NCBI GenBank assembly: GCA_027625915.1
Contig: JANTQA010000032.1
Location: 9,052,001-9,116,000 of the forward strand
Reading direction: 5' to 3'
DNA length: 64,000 nt
Source: Anaeramoeba flamelloides
Taxonomy: Eukaryota; Metamonada; Anaeramoebidae
Below are positions 12,858 through 23,455 of this stretch, piece after piece. The translations under genes and the position numbers were made by a program. Positions within the stretch are counted from its first letter, which is position 1, and each line of letters starts with the position of its first letter. Below the pieces are notes generated by a model. It did not search any database, was not told the origin of the DNA, and saw nothing but the letters and a program-made list of their open reading frames with translations.

Positions 12858-13464
12858 TAATAACAATTAAACGAGATTTAAAATCAACTCCAAAAGCACC
12901 CCAAATTAAAACCTTTTCATCATAATGTTTTTTTTCTTGAAAGACAGATTCTTTTTTATTTAAAAATAAGTTAGATAGGATTAAAAAAAAAAAAAAAAAA
13001 AAAAAATTCCTGATTTTTCATTTGGCATTCTCCAAATTTTTTCTTGTTTGTGAGTTTATATAAAACCAGGACTCATCAGAAAATATTACCCGATTCCAAT
13101 TTGTTTTAGTTGATTCCATGTCTAAAGCAAATAAAATTCTTTTTGCTTTTTGCAGTTCAGTTAAAAATTGGCGGATGCGAGGTGGTTTATAGTCAAATTT
13201 CAAAGATTTTCTTATTCGGTAGATGGTTGATTCAGAACAGTGTTCATTAGGGAATCTTTCTTGAGCAATTTTTGATAATTGCTTGCTACTCAGTGACCTG
13301 TTATTTTGTGTGGCATTTTTAACAAATTCCGATAATTGTATTGAAAAACTCTTTTTCTTTTTCTTTTTATTATGCAATCTTTTTTCATTACTCCAGTTTT
13401 CAATCCAGTATCGAACCTTTCTTCGACTAATATTCAGTCTCATTGCGACATTACGCTGAGAATA

Positions 13465-13661
13465 CAGTCAGTTTCACTTTTAAGGCACAAACTTTCAACG
13501 AAATTTAAGGCACACAAAAAATCTCAAATTAAGGCACAAAATTCAAAGTCTAGTAAAAATAAATTGTAAAAAATGAAATTTCAAATTTTGTGCCTTAATT
13601 TGAGATTTTTTTGTGCCTTAAATTTCGTTGAAAGTTTGTGCCTTAAAAGTGAAACTGACTG
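13465..13661. mobile_element. Family-1 MITE, copy 3, inside the transposase
   Basis: 197 bp, flanked by TA at 13463-13464 and 13662-13663. It interrupts the transposase after the first 25 or so codons (after NIVLLNKQG). Arms are almost perfectly complementary, so this is one of the best-preserved copies and, with copy 2, probably among the youngest in the window. Confidence 0.95.
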
Positions 13662-13735
13662 TAACCCTGTTTATTTAACAGAACAATGTTCAATCTTATT
13701 TCAGGTTCTGGATAATTTTGATTTTCATTTTCCAT

Positions 13736-14337
13736 TTTAACAAAATACTGAAAGAAAAAATAAAAAGAGAAAAAATGATTTATTTTCAAATTTTAATTAT
13801 TAGAGGAAACACTTCTAACAATACAAATACAATTCAAAATTGAAATATAAGGTGGGCCATTTATTTTGAATTTTAGTTTAGGTACATATAGAATGTTTAA
13901 TTATAAAATTTCCTTTCGAAGATAATTGTTTATAAATTCTATATCTTTGAATATTTTCATAACGTTTCAAATTAAAAAATTTTATTTCAAAGCCAATTAG
14001 GTTATTTGGGGTTCTAAGGGATATATATTGTATTCTAATGATTAAAAAATTTTCGAAAATAACAACCAAAGGATTAATTATCAATAGACGTTAAGTTATT
14101 ACTGTTGGTTTGAATCTTATTCAGGAAATTCCAAGATTAATAATTTTTTCAGAGAAAAAAATTAATTACAATTTAGATAGGCTATTAGAATATATTTGGA
14201 AAAATATAATCAAAAAATAATATATATATCAACACTTCCATAAAGCTTAAACCCAAAAGTGTTCATAATTTAGAAAAATAAAAAAGTCAATCAATTAAAA
14301 AAAAAATATTCTTATTAAATGTATTTTCTGATGTAAT
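13736..14337. other. Intergenic DNA right of the Tc1-type element
   Basis: Includes GGTGGGCCATTTATTTTGAA at about 13853, which resembles the terminus-like motif at 12199 and 39298 but in the same orientation, so it is not the expected inverted end. The minus-strand frame at 13878-14084 has no recognisable features. No gene is called. Confidence 0.4.
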
Positions 14338-14920
14338 AAGCTATTTCCAAGAATGTGGGGCAAATTTATTTTAAAATATACCTGTTAAACCCATTCTTCA
14401 AAATAGGATTTAAATATATAAAATCATTAACCACCATTTATAGATTTTTGATAATAACTCAATTTATTTCTTAGTATTGTATTGCAGAAATAAAATTTAT
14501 TAAAATTTATGATCTCGATTTTATCGGATATTTTTTTAAGGTGAAAATTGGTGTTTATTATTTTCTTTTTGATCGAAAAAAATATTTTCATAACATGTAT
14601 AATCTCAAAAAAATTTATAATATAATTAAAAACATATAAATGCCTTTTCGTTTAAAAAATAATTTTTTCCCATTCCATATTTCCGGTTTTTTATTGAAAT
14701 TGGTCGTACATTGCTTTACCAAAAAAAAATTGCATTTTTTTTTTCATTTTTTGGGAATATTTCAACTAAAATGCTTTGAATTGTATACATAAGTGGTTGA
14801 TTCACTCGGTATAAATATTAAACTTAATTTGGTATAGTTAATTAATGATTACCATCACTAAAAAAGATTATTTTTTATGAAATGTAAAAAAAATTGCCCC
14901 AATTTTTTGGAAATACCTTA
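14338..14920. mobile_element. TIR element, family 5, copy 1
   Basis: The left end CTATTTCCAAGAATGTGGGG and the inverted right end (minus strand GGTATTTCCAAAAAATTGGGG, one base trimmed here) bound a non-coding body of about 580 bp. The left half recurs at 62224-62508 (ATTGGTGTTTATTATTTTCT is shared). The right end lies only about 55 bp from the stop codon of the gelsolin-repeat gene, so it may supply that gene's 3' untranslated or polyadenylation sequence. Confidence 0.68.
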
Positions 14921-14974
14921 TATTCAAGACTAAAATTTTAATCGCTTAGTATTAAAACATTTCTGTTCTTTATA

Positions 14975-17900
14975 CTATTTGTTTTTTCTTCGAAATCGAG
15001 GTAAACTTTGGTCGTTTATTCTTTTGATTTTCCAGTTTAAAAAATGCATTTGGAATAAAGGATGTTCATCGTTTTCAAAATTATTTTGTATTTTAGTGTT
15101 GTTTTCTGTGATATTAAATTTCTTTGCAAGTGTAGCGCTCTGGCCTAAGATTTTTTCTCTAAACCTCCATTTAACCTTCTTGCCAATCCAAATAAAGATC
15201 CCCGAATGAGAAACTAATAAATACGCCGAAGTGGTATCTAAAACATGCCTCCCCGCAATTAACCCACTCGCGATTTGCGCAAGATCGCCTTGTTTCTTGA
15301 CTCTAAATAAAGTTATTTGTTCCAACCACCACGATTCAAATTCAAGTTTGCTTAGTTCGGAATCATTTGTTTCTTTAATATCTTCCTTATTACCATTTAG
15401 ATGATCCCAAAAATATTTTGCGTATTTTGGATCATCATCACCATGGAAATGCCTATTTCGACATTTTTTTTTAAGTTGTTTCTTTTGATCAGTTTTCGAT
15501 AAATCGATATCTAATAATAAAAAAATTTGATATTTACTAGAAGGTTCCGATTTTTCGATTTGTTGCGCAAAATCTAATCCCTTTTCATGCTCAACTAAAT
15601 TTGAATTTTTACCACACCAAACATAAATTATTTTTTTCAAAACAAGAACAAACACGTCTTCCCTATTAAAACTTTCAATTGCAGAGTCAACTAATGTTAT
15701 ACGTGCATTCGTTTCACCACGAAGCTGATATAATATAAATTGCTTTTTTGCTTTTTCCTTTTTTGAAACTGGTTGGTTGGATTGAACTTTGCTTGTTGAA
15801 TTTTCTTGAGTCTCTTTCCCTTTCTCTTGTGTTTGTTTGTTTCTATGTATTTGTTTCTTTCCTTTTTCATTCTTATATTCCTTTTCTTTTCTTTTTTCCT
15901 TTTCTTTTTTATTTTCCTTTTCCTTTTCTTTTCCCTTTTTATTTTCTTTTTTTTTGTACTTTTCTTTTTTCTTTTCCTTTTCTTTTCCTTTCCCCTTTTC
16001 CTTTTCTTTTTCTTTTTCTTTTTCTTTTTCTTTTTCTTTTTCTTTTTCTTTTTCCTTTAATTTTCGGTTTTCCTTTCTTTTTTCCTTCCCCTTTTCTCTT
16101 TTTCTTTTCTTTTCCTTTTCACTTTCCCTTTCCTTTCCTTTCCCCCTTTCTTTTTCTTTTTTCTTTTCTTTTTCTTTCCCCTTTTCCTTCTTCTTTCCCT
16201 TTCCATTTCCATTTTTCTTTGCCTTTTCTTTTTCTTTTTCTTTTTTCTTTCCTTTTTTTTTTTCCTTTCCCTTGTCTTTTTTCATTTCCTTTTCCTTTTC
16301 ACTTTCTTTTTTATTTTCTTTCTTCTTTTCCTTTCCCTTTCCATTTTCGTTTTTCTTTACCTTTTCTTTTTTTTTTTTTTTTTTCATTTCCTTTTCTTTT
16401 TTCATTTCCTTCTTCTTTTCCTTTTCCTTTTCTTTTTCCTTTTCTTTTTCTTTTCCTTTACCTTTTCCTTTTTTCTTTTCCTTTTCTTTTTTTTTGTACA
16501 CTTCCTTTTCCTTTCCTTTCCCTTTTTTCATTCCCTTTCCCTTTTCTTTTTTCATTTCCTTTTCTTTTTTCATTTCTTTCTTTTTTTCCTTTCCCTTTTC
16601 ATTTTCCTTTTCATTTTCATTTTTAATATTGTTTTTTTCATTAAGCACCTCTCTTTCACTAAATTCACTCCTTTTAACAGAACTTTTGTTTTGGGCTTGA
16701 GATCTTTGAAATTCTGTTTGGCTAGAAAGTAACTTTAGTTGGTTAATATTAATAGAAAATGCTGATAGATTCTTCTTTGGTTTTTTTAATTTATGACGTT
16801 TTTTGTTATTTCTTGATCTATGAGTTTTCTTTTTATCTCTTCTTGATCTGTGAAGTGTTTTTTGATTTCTTTTTGATGTTTTACCCATGGTTGTTATTTC
16901 ATCTTCGTTGTCGAATTCTATTCCATGTATCAGGGTTTTATTCGTTTCATTTTTTTTTGTAATAATCTCATTATTTTGATCTTTTTCATTTTCTACTGAT
17001 TGTTTTTGATTTTGTTTTCTATTTTCATTTTCTTCTTCTGAGGAAAAAAAACTTTGTGCTCTTAAAAATTGTGATTCTTCAATTTTGTTTGGTTGGGTTT
17101 GTTTTTTTTTTTTGTTATTAAGTTTTGCATTTTCTAAATTATTGCTTTGTGTATTACTTTTCTTTTTTTCTTCTAATTCTTTGATAAAGAGAATTACATC
17201 TTTGTTTATTTTTTTGTTTCTACTTTTTTGTTTGTGTTTACAAGAACTTAGTACTTCATTTTCTTCAAAAAATTGTGGGTGTTTTTCAATTATTTCTTTT
17301 TTATATTGTTTAATATATTTTAGAAATTCATCTCTTTCTCGGATTTCCTTTTCAATCTGCTTTGTTTCTTTATTATTAAGATTGTTGGTATTGTTATGGT
17401 TGTTTTCCTTAGTTAGTCTTTTGTTTTGGGAATTTTGATTAATTTCTTCTTTTTGTGTTAATTTATTATTTTTGTTTTGATTTTCTTTTTCTTTATTAGT
17501 TTGTAGAATTTTTGGTATTGGTTCTAATGGTTTGGCAGGTAGTGGTTTTGATTTTTTTGGGATATTTTTTTTAATTTCCTCAACATTTTCTTGTTCTTTG
17601 TATTGTCTTTGTTCTAGTTTTTGTTCTTGTTCCTGATCCTGTTCTTTTTCTTGCTCTTGCTCTTGTTCTTTTTCTTGTTCTTTCTCTTTATCTTGTTCTT
17701 GTTCTTGTTCTTGATTACTTAAGTCTTGTTCTAATTCCGAACCTGAGTCTGACTCTTGTTGTGGCCATTGCCAAATAATCATTTCCATCATTCTTTCCGT
17801 GATCTGTGTTGCAAATGTTTTTGCTTCAGGATTTGTTGTGTTAGATTGGAAAACTATTCGATCGTCCTTAATTTTTTTCCATTCCCTATGCGTCTCTGTT

Positions 17901-18118
17901 TCTTCAGGACAGATTGTAGATGTAATTCTTTCTGGTGACACATAAGGGTGTATTTTCAAATCAGATTGATTCCAAAAATCTTCGAGATCTCTTTTTCTAT
18001 CAATTGCTTGTTGTTTGTTTTTTTGCTTTTGGATAAGATCTGCTGTAAAACTACGAAGTTTATTTAATTTTGTTGCTTTTTTTTTTTTTTTTTTTGATTA
18101 CTTGCTGGTAATATTCAT
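14975..18118 (-). CDS. Gelsolin-repeat protein with a long K/E-rich tract
   Basis: Two exons: a 17-base exon (18118-18102) with the ATG, a 51-base intron starting GTAATC and ending CGTAG, then 18050-14975. The exon lengths add up to a multiple of three, giving about 1030 residues. The N-terminal 110 residues look folded but are unknown to me. Then come a Gln/Glu-rich stretch, an N/K-rich linker, and at about residues 480-745 a nearly uninterrupted run of Lys, Glu and Gly. The C-terminus has two gelsolin/villin repeats: about 770-845 (SFNREDVFVLV, IYVWCGK, FAQQIE) and about 915-1010 (LDTTSAYLLV, GIFIWIGKK). Such repeats bind actin filaments and usually Ca2+ in the cytosol; two rather than three or six is a reduced set. 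A role in actin regulation is inferred from the family. No headpiece is seen. Confidence 0.85.
15800..16625. repeat. 0.8-kb purine/pyrimidine-segregated coding tract
   Basis: On the plus strand almost every base is C or T, broken by isolated A or G. The minus strand encodes the Lys/Glu/Gly tract of the gelsolin-repeat protein from AAA, AAG, GAA, GAG and GGA-type codons. Hexamer-like repeats of CTTTTT/CCTTTT are embedded. The long plus-strand poly-Phe/Ser frames over it are shadows. Confidence 0.9.
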
Positions 18119-18464
18119 TTGTCATAAGACCAAAATTAGAAATTTCCAAATGAAAAAAATGATTGGGTTGGTTTTGTTAGAAAGTTTTTCAATCTTGTTT
18201 TTGTTTTTGTTTTTGTTTTTAAAATCAATTTTAGAGATTATTCAAAGGTTTGGAAGAAAAAAAAAATGAAAGTTTTTTTTGCAGAAACTACAAATTTCGG
18301 TTTTATAAATTAGTTTTCAATTGTTTTATTTATGAACAATGACAAAATAGAATGAACACAGCAACTATAAAAATAATTTTTTTCAGCTTGAAAATACTGT
18401 TATTCAAAAAAAAAGTGTAGAATTATTAAGTCCTGTGATTCCAAAATAAAAAGCAATGTTTCTA
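18119..18464. other. 5' flank of the gelsolin-repeat gene
   Basis: A+T-rich upstream DNA with a short (GTTTTT)n run near 18195-18220. No other gene or clear promoter motif was recognised. Confidence 0.4.
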
Positions 18465-18640
18465 TTGTCAAAAAGACGCACATTAAAAGATCAAAGAAAC
18501 CTACAATAAACTAGAAGTAGAAATGGTTTTGATTTCTTAAAGTTCTCTTATTAAAAAATAAATTTTTAAAAGGAAGGATCAAATTGGGAAATGTATCTCA
18601 AAAAATAGAGGAAGATTAGTAAATTTTCGAAAAAAAATAA
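18465..18640 (-). mobile_element. Family-4 element fragment
   Basis: On the minus strand this shows ATTTGATCCTTC, then TTTAAGAAATCAAAACC, then GGTTTCTTTGATC, matching in order the right part of the family-4 copy at 6508-6926. The termini are missing. Confidence 0.55.
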
Positions 18641-19189
18641 AAAATTAATTTTATTAAGAAAGGAAACATTTTAAACTTCGTGTGCAATTGAAAGTTTAAG
18701 TAAAGTGTATTCCAAAGAGTATTTCGAGGTTCGTAAATCTCATAAATATTTATTCAGTCAAATCTATGAAGGAAAAAATGAAATTTCTGACTAAAAATGC
18801 CAGAATTTTGTCGATCTCTTTTCTGTAATATTAAAAAATGACAAAGAAGGTTGGGAAAAATCGACTTTTTGAGAAAATTTCTATTTAAGTGAAAATGGAA
18901 AACAATTTGACCTTGTTGAGAATTACCTACAATTATTTTTTTATTTGTGAATTAAGTTTTAAAGGTCTTCAGTTTTAACTTTAAAGGTCAAAATGGAGAA
19001 AATTGTAAATTTCTCTTGAATTGTTTTTTATTATTTTAAAAAAAAGGCAAATTTGATAAAAAACACTCATAATATGTTTGGTATTCTACGAAATTCACCA
19101 AAATCCTCAATTATGAAAAAAGAAAGGTAATTTTACTCGAATTATGGATCAATTTTATTTTTTTTAATAAAACAACTGTTTTTTGCAGA

Positions 19190-19460
19190 ATTTTTTTATG
19201 CTGTTATTTTCCTATTAAAAAATGTAAATTTTTATTTCGATTTCCATAATGTTATTTAATTATTACTGTTAGAATCAAATTACCAGAGGAAAAATTTTCA
19301 CTTAGTCTTCAGAAAGGAAGTTTAATTTATTCTCTAAAAATATCATTTTGGTTTTGAGTAAAGATCTTTGGTTTTGCTTTCAACTTATAAACTAGAAAAA
19401 TATTTGGGAACTTGAACTTATAATTTTCTTTTTTTAATTGGAAAATAATAGTATTAATTA
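19190..19460 (+). repeat. Dispersed repeat family 6, plus-strand copy
   Basis: Shares a chain of blocks with the minus strand of 37915-38205: GTTATTTTCC, TTTTTATTTC, then AAAGATCTTTGG, and ACTTATAAACTAGAAAAATA. Copies are old and interrupted by small indels. It is non-coding and its ends are uncertain. Confidence 0.65.
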
Positions 19461-21699
19461 ACGAATATAAAATTCCACAAAACCTTTACCATATCTAGTC
19501 CAACAATTTCGATATGAAACGAACAATTCAGTTTATTCAACAGAAATTAAAAAAAACAAAAAAAAAGTCATATAAAATGAACAAAGTGTTTCGAATATTA
19601 GGTAATGTAGATTCTTCCAATATATAAAAAAAGGGAAAAAGTGTTATCAAGATCCTAATGGAAACTTCAATTCATGAAAAAACAGAAAAAAAAGGAATCA
19701 AGACCTTAAAAACTAAGAGAAAGTCGCAGCTCATTTGTAGAAAGTGTTCTAATTTGTGGTTACAATCGAAAATTCAAGCAACTCAATAATCAAAAGTCAT
19801 AGACACTTGATCTTCAAAAGTTAGAGTCGTTTATAAAGAATGTTTAAAATGATTTTCGTTTTTCAAGCTCAAAAATTGTGATTAATTTTCTTTTTCATTT
19901 TTACTTTTCTTAATACCCTTTCGAGTTTACAGAACTTTTTTATTTTTGTTCATTTTTCATAAAAAAATGAAGAAAAATTCAATTTTTGATCAGAATTGGA
20001 GAATATATTCATTAGCTTCCTTTGTATTTTTAATTGGATAGGATCAAAATCATTTGAGACAATTTTGTGAATTTCCAACGTAGTTTTTGAACAAATTTAA
20101 TTCATAATTTAAAATTTTACAAAAAATATCAAGGATTTTACCTTCAAAATAGATTTGGTCTTATTTTAAATTTAACTACTGGATTAGAAATTATATATAC
20201 AAATAGAAGAAGAAAAAAACTCTGAGTTTTATTTTGAAAGACGAATTTGTAATCAGTACACAAGAATTTGTGTCCAATGTAGTTTGAAAACAATTTGGTA
20301 ATTTTTAACTATAAATTTAAAAAAAAATAATGTAATCATTTGAATGTTATTCTGGTAAATCTTTTATAACTAGTAAGGTTATTTATTTTTTTAATATGGA
20401 ATAATAGTTTTGAAAAAAAACTTTTTTTTATGGTCTTTAGAATGGATTTTATTGGAATACTTTTTTCGATAATTAAAATATGTTGTTAATAGTAGGTAAA
20501 TATTATTAATGAGACATGGCTCAAATCCCTCGAAAAAATCTATAATAAATAGTATCGAACAATGAAAAATTACTTTTTCATAATCTCTGGAATTCATTTT
20601 GTAAATTACTTTAGTAATAATGCTACCAGATATAAAAATTGAAACCCAAATAATATTATTTGAGTATTTTACAAATTAAAATTTAAAAACACAAAAAGAA
20701 AATATTTTTTTAATTTCAAGTTTAACTCAATAATCGTAAAACTGAAAAAAAAAAGAAAAAAAAAAAAAGATTAATTATTATTTATCATTTCTAGGAAGCT
20801 AGTTGTATTATCACTTTATTTTTAATAGATAAAAATCAATGATAAAATAATCTACGAATCGAATAATTATTATTTTTTTTTTACAAAATAGGCTTTTTTA
20901 TCAACTTAACTGAACAGGATTTTACCATTTTCAGAAGATATGCATTTAATTTTTGGATAAAAAATATTATTAGATAAATTCTATTTGTAATTAAAAATTG
21001 AAACTATTCGGTATTTAAAATCATTCGAATTATTTATAATTTGTGAATAAATAATAAATAACATATAAAATAAACCATTATTAATCATAATAAAAAGAAT
21101 TTTGGAGTACAATGATAAAACTTATTTATAATTTCATGAAAATTTGTATTCAGAAATGATAAGAAAGGTAAGTGTACTACACTCGAAATTAATTTTATTT
21201 TGGTTTTTCTCTATTTAAAAAAATCTTATCTTTAAATATTACCAATTATTCAAAAAAAAAAAATAATTGATTCATCTAAATGATGATATATATTGGAAAA
21301 TCTAAATATAAACGAAAAAATAAATCAAAATAATTTCCAATTATCAAAATTATTTAAAAATTCAAAGAAATTGTATTATTATTATTATTATTATTTTGAT
21401 GTCTTTTTTTGGTTTTAAAAATTTTTTAAATTGTTTAATATTTTAAATATTTTTCTTCTCGTTTTTATTTAGTGAAAAAATTTTCTATTATTACCCCTTT
21501 CTCCCATTAAATAAATAAATAAATTTTAATACAAACTTCAGTTAGTTTTTTTTTAAATTGGGATATTTAGATAATGATTAACATACAATTTTGTCTCAAA
21601 ATCTAAGTTATTTTTCAAAAATTTTGACCGGCTTTATAATGTTAATGTAAGTTGTTTTGAGAGATTTTATCTTATTTTCTTATCAAAAAAATATTTTCA
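19461..21699. other. Long gene-free A+T-rich stretch
   Basis: I find no credible coding region or RNA gene. The minus-strand frame at 20391-20597 has no recognisable motif. (ATT)n lies at about 21372-21395. Parts are probably decayed repeats related to the families listed, but I could not align them convincingly. Confidence 0.45.
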
Positions 21700-21980
21700 A
21701 ATTTTTGGATCATAACCATTTTTACTAATTTTACAAATTTTTGTTTTTTTTTTTTTTTTTATTTTTGTTTTTCTTTTTCTTTTTTTTTTTTTTTCTTTTT
21801 TTTAAAAGAATTTATTTTTTCAATTTTTCTTTTTCTTTTTTTAGATTTCTTTTTCATTTTTGATTCTTTTTCTTTTGCAAAAATCCAAGTAGAAAACAAA
21901 AAATCTTCGAAAAGACAAATAATCACTTACAAAATTGAGACTATGTAAGATCTTTTAAAGTGGTTTTAATTATTTTCAAA
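21700..21980 (+). repeat. Dispersed repeat family 3, partial copy
   Basis: A TTTACAAATTTTTG lead-in, a long T/C-rich tract, then AAAATTGAGACTATGTAAGA and TCTTTTAAAG, in the same order as the copy at 4541-4965. Strongly diverged. Confidence 0.5.
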
Positions 21981-22642
21981 AAGTCTACTTGTTGATCAAC
22001 TTTTTTCCAGAATAAAATTCATCAATAAAAAATATGTAATTCTCTTTTCAAAAATTGTGAATAACTTTTTGTTATTTTTGATTTGATTTTTTTAATTTTG
22101 AAAGATCAGAGTTTTATATGTTTAGAATAATTTAAAAGTGAATTATAAATCAGATTTAGTTTTTAGTTGTTCTTGAATACAACTAATATAATTTTTTTTC
22201 CAATCTATTATTATGGTTGAGTCATCATTTTTGAAATAGAGTTTGATTTTTATCTAAAATATTGAATTTTTTGCTAATATCTTCCTGGACTTTTTAGCAT
22301 ACATCATCAGATCACACATAAGGCGCAATATAACCAAAATAAGTCACAAAAAAACAATAACTTTACATAAAAAAAAGATTGATTATCATAATGTACAATC
22401 TTTTTTTTTTAAAAATAATAATAATTCAAGAAAAAACAAGGTTATAAATGATTCCAATTGAAAATGAATCAAAAAATTTATTTGTTTGAATATTATACAA
22501 AATAAAAAGGATTAAAAGAAAAACTTTTTTCTGATAATAACAATAAGAAAATTTAATAATATTTTATTAAAAAAATTAAAATATTGAAATTTCACAAATA
22601 TGATTCAATTTTATTGCGTGATCAATATTTTTTCTTTGGGTT

Positions 22643-23234
22643 TTACATTTTACCCATAGCATAATTTTTTCGGTTAGTAACTAAATTGTGAAGTTTGTTT
22701 TGTGTGATATGAGGACGGTGTGCATATAAAATTTCTCTTTTAAAAAGGTTAGCGCATTTTTTACAAAAATATATATTTGAATTATAAGTAAAAAAATTAG
22801 GCATATCAACTTGATTATAAACTAAAGAATCATATTCTTTCAAAGCCTTTGTTACAAAGTTACCCATTGTAATACCATGTTGAACAATATAGTCGATTAG
22901 TATTTTTCTTTTAAACTGGTTTTTTTTAAGGCCTTCTACGGGTATCAATTGAAAAGATTGATCTTTGATCTTTTTTTTAAATTCCTTTTCCACCCCTTAA
23001 GCTGCATCCATTTTCAAAACAAAGATCACAAAAATATAAATTGTAGTGTTCACAGTGTATACCCTTTTTTTGTCCTTTCTGCTTGTGAATAGTTTATAGC
23101 ATAAATGATGCTTTGGATTATTTGGATCGCATTGAAAATTATCATCTTTTTTTGGTTTAAGATATTCGCGGTATTTAATAGTGTTGGTGGATTTATTTTT
23201 AATATTACGATTATGATGATTATTTTTTCCTGTG

Positions 23235-23265
<31 letters not shown>

Positions 23266-23349
23266 TGACTAAGGTAAAATAATGTCATCCTCTTCGTTGT
23301 TGTCATCATCATCATCTTCTTCTTCTTCTTCTTCTACTACTACTGCTTC

Positions 23350-23380
<31 letters not shown>

Positions 23381-23424
23381 ACTTTTTCTTCTACTTCTTC
23401 TTCTACTTCTTCTACTTCTGCTTC

Positions 23425-23455
<31 letters not shown>

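Larger units (their letters stand above)
12273..13735 (-). pseudogene. Tc1-type (DD34E) DNA transposase, interrupted by two MITEs
   Basis: The coding sequence starts at an ATG at 13735 and ends at 12273. It has an N-terminal helix-turn-helix part with SRRKVRYWIENW, the first Asp in IFSDESWFYI, WGAFGVDFKSRLIV, the second Asp in FQQDGARPHT, and the Glu in SPDLNPIENLW. I count exactly 34 residues between the second Asp and the Glu, the Tc1 spacing. Two MITEs of family 1 sit inside it (12661-12857 and 13465-13661), each at a TA. Reading across each MITE minus one TA restores a sensible protein joint, for example VI|NGSINTH. In addition, around 12975-13025 the frame slips near ENAK and a long T tract. 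The copy is therefore dead by several routes. Without the MITEs it would be about 354 codons, the usual family length. Confidence 0.93.

Noticed and set aside
15748-16700. Long plus-strand frames rich in Phe and Ser
   Set aside because: They are the complement of the Lys/Glu tract of the gelsolin-repeat gene; composition alone keeps them open.
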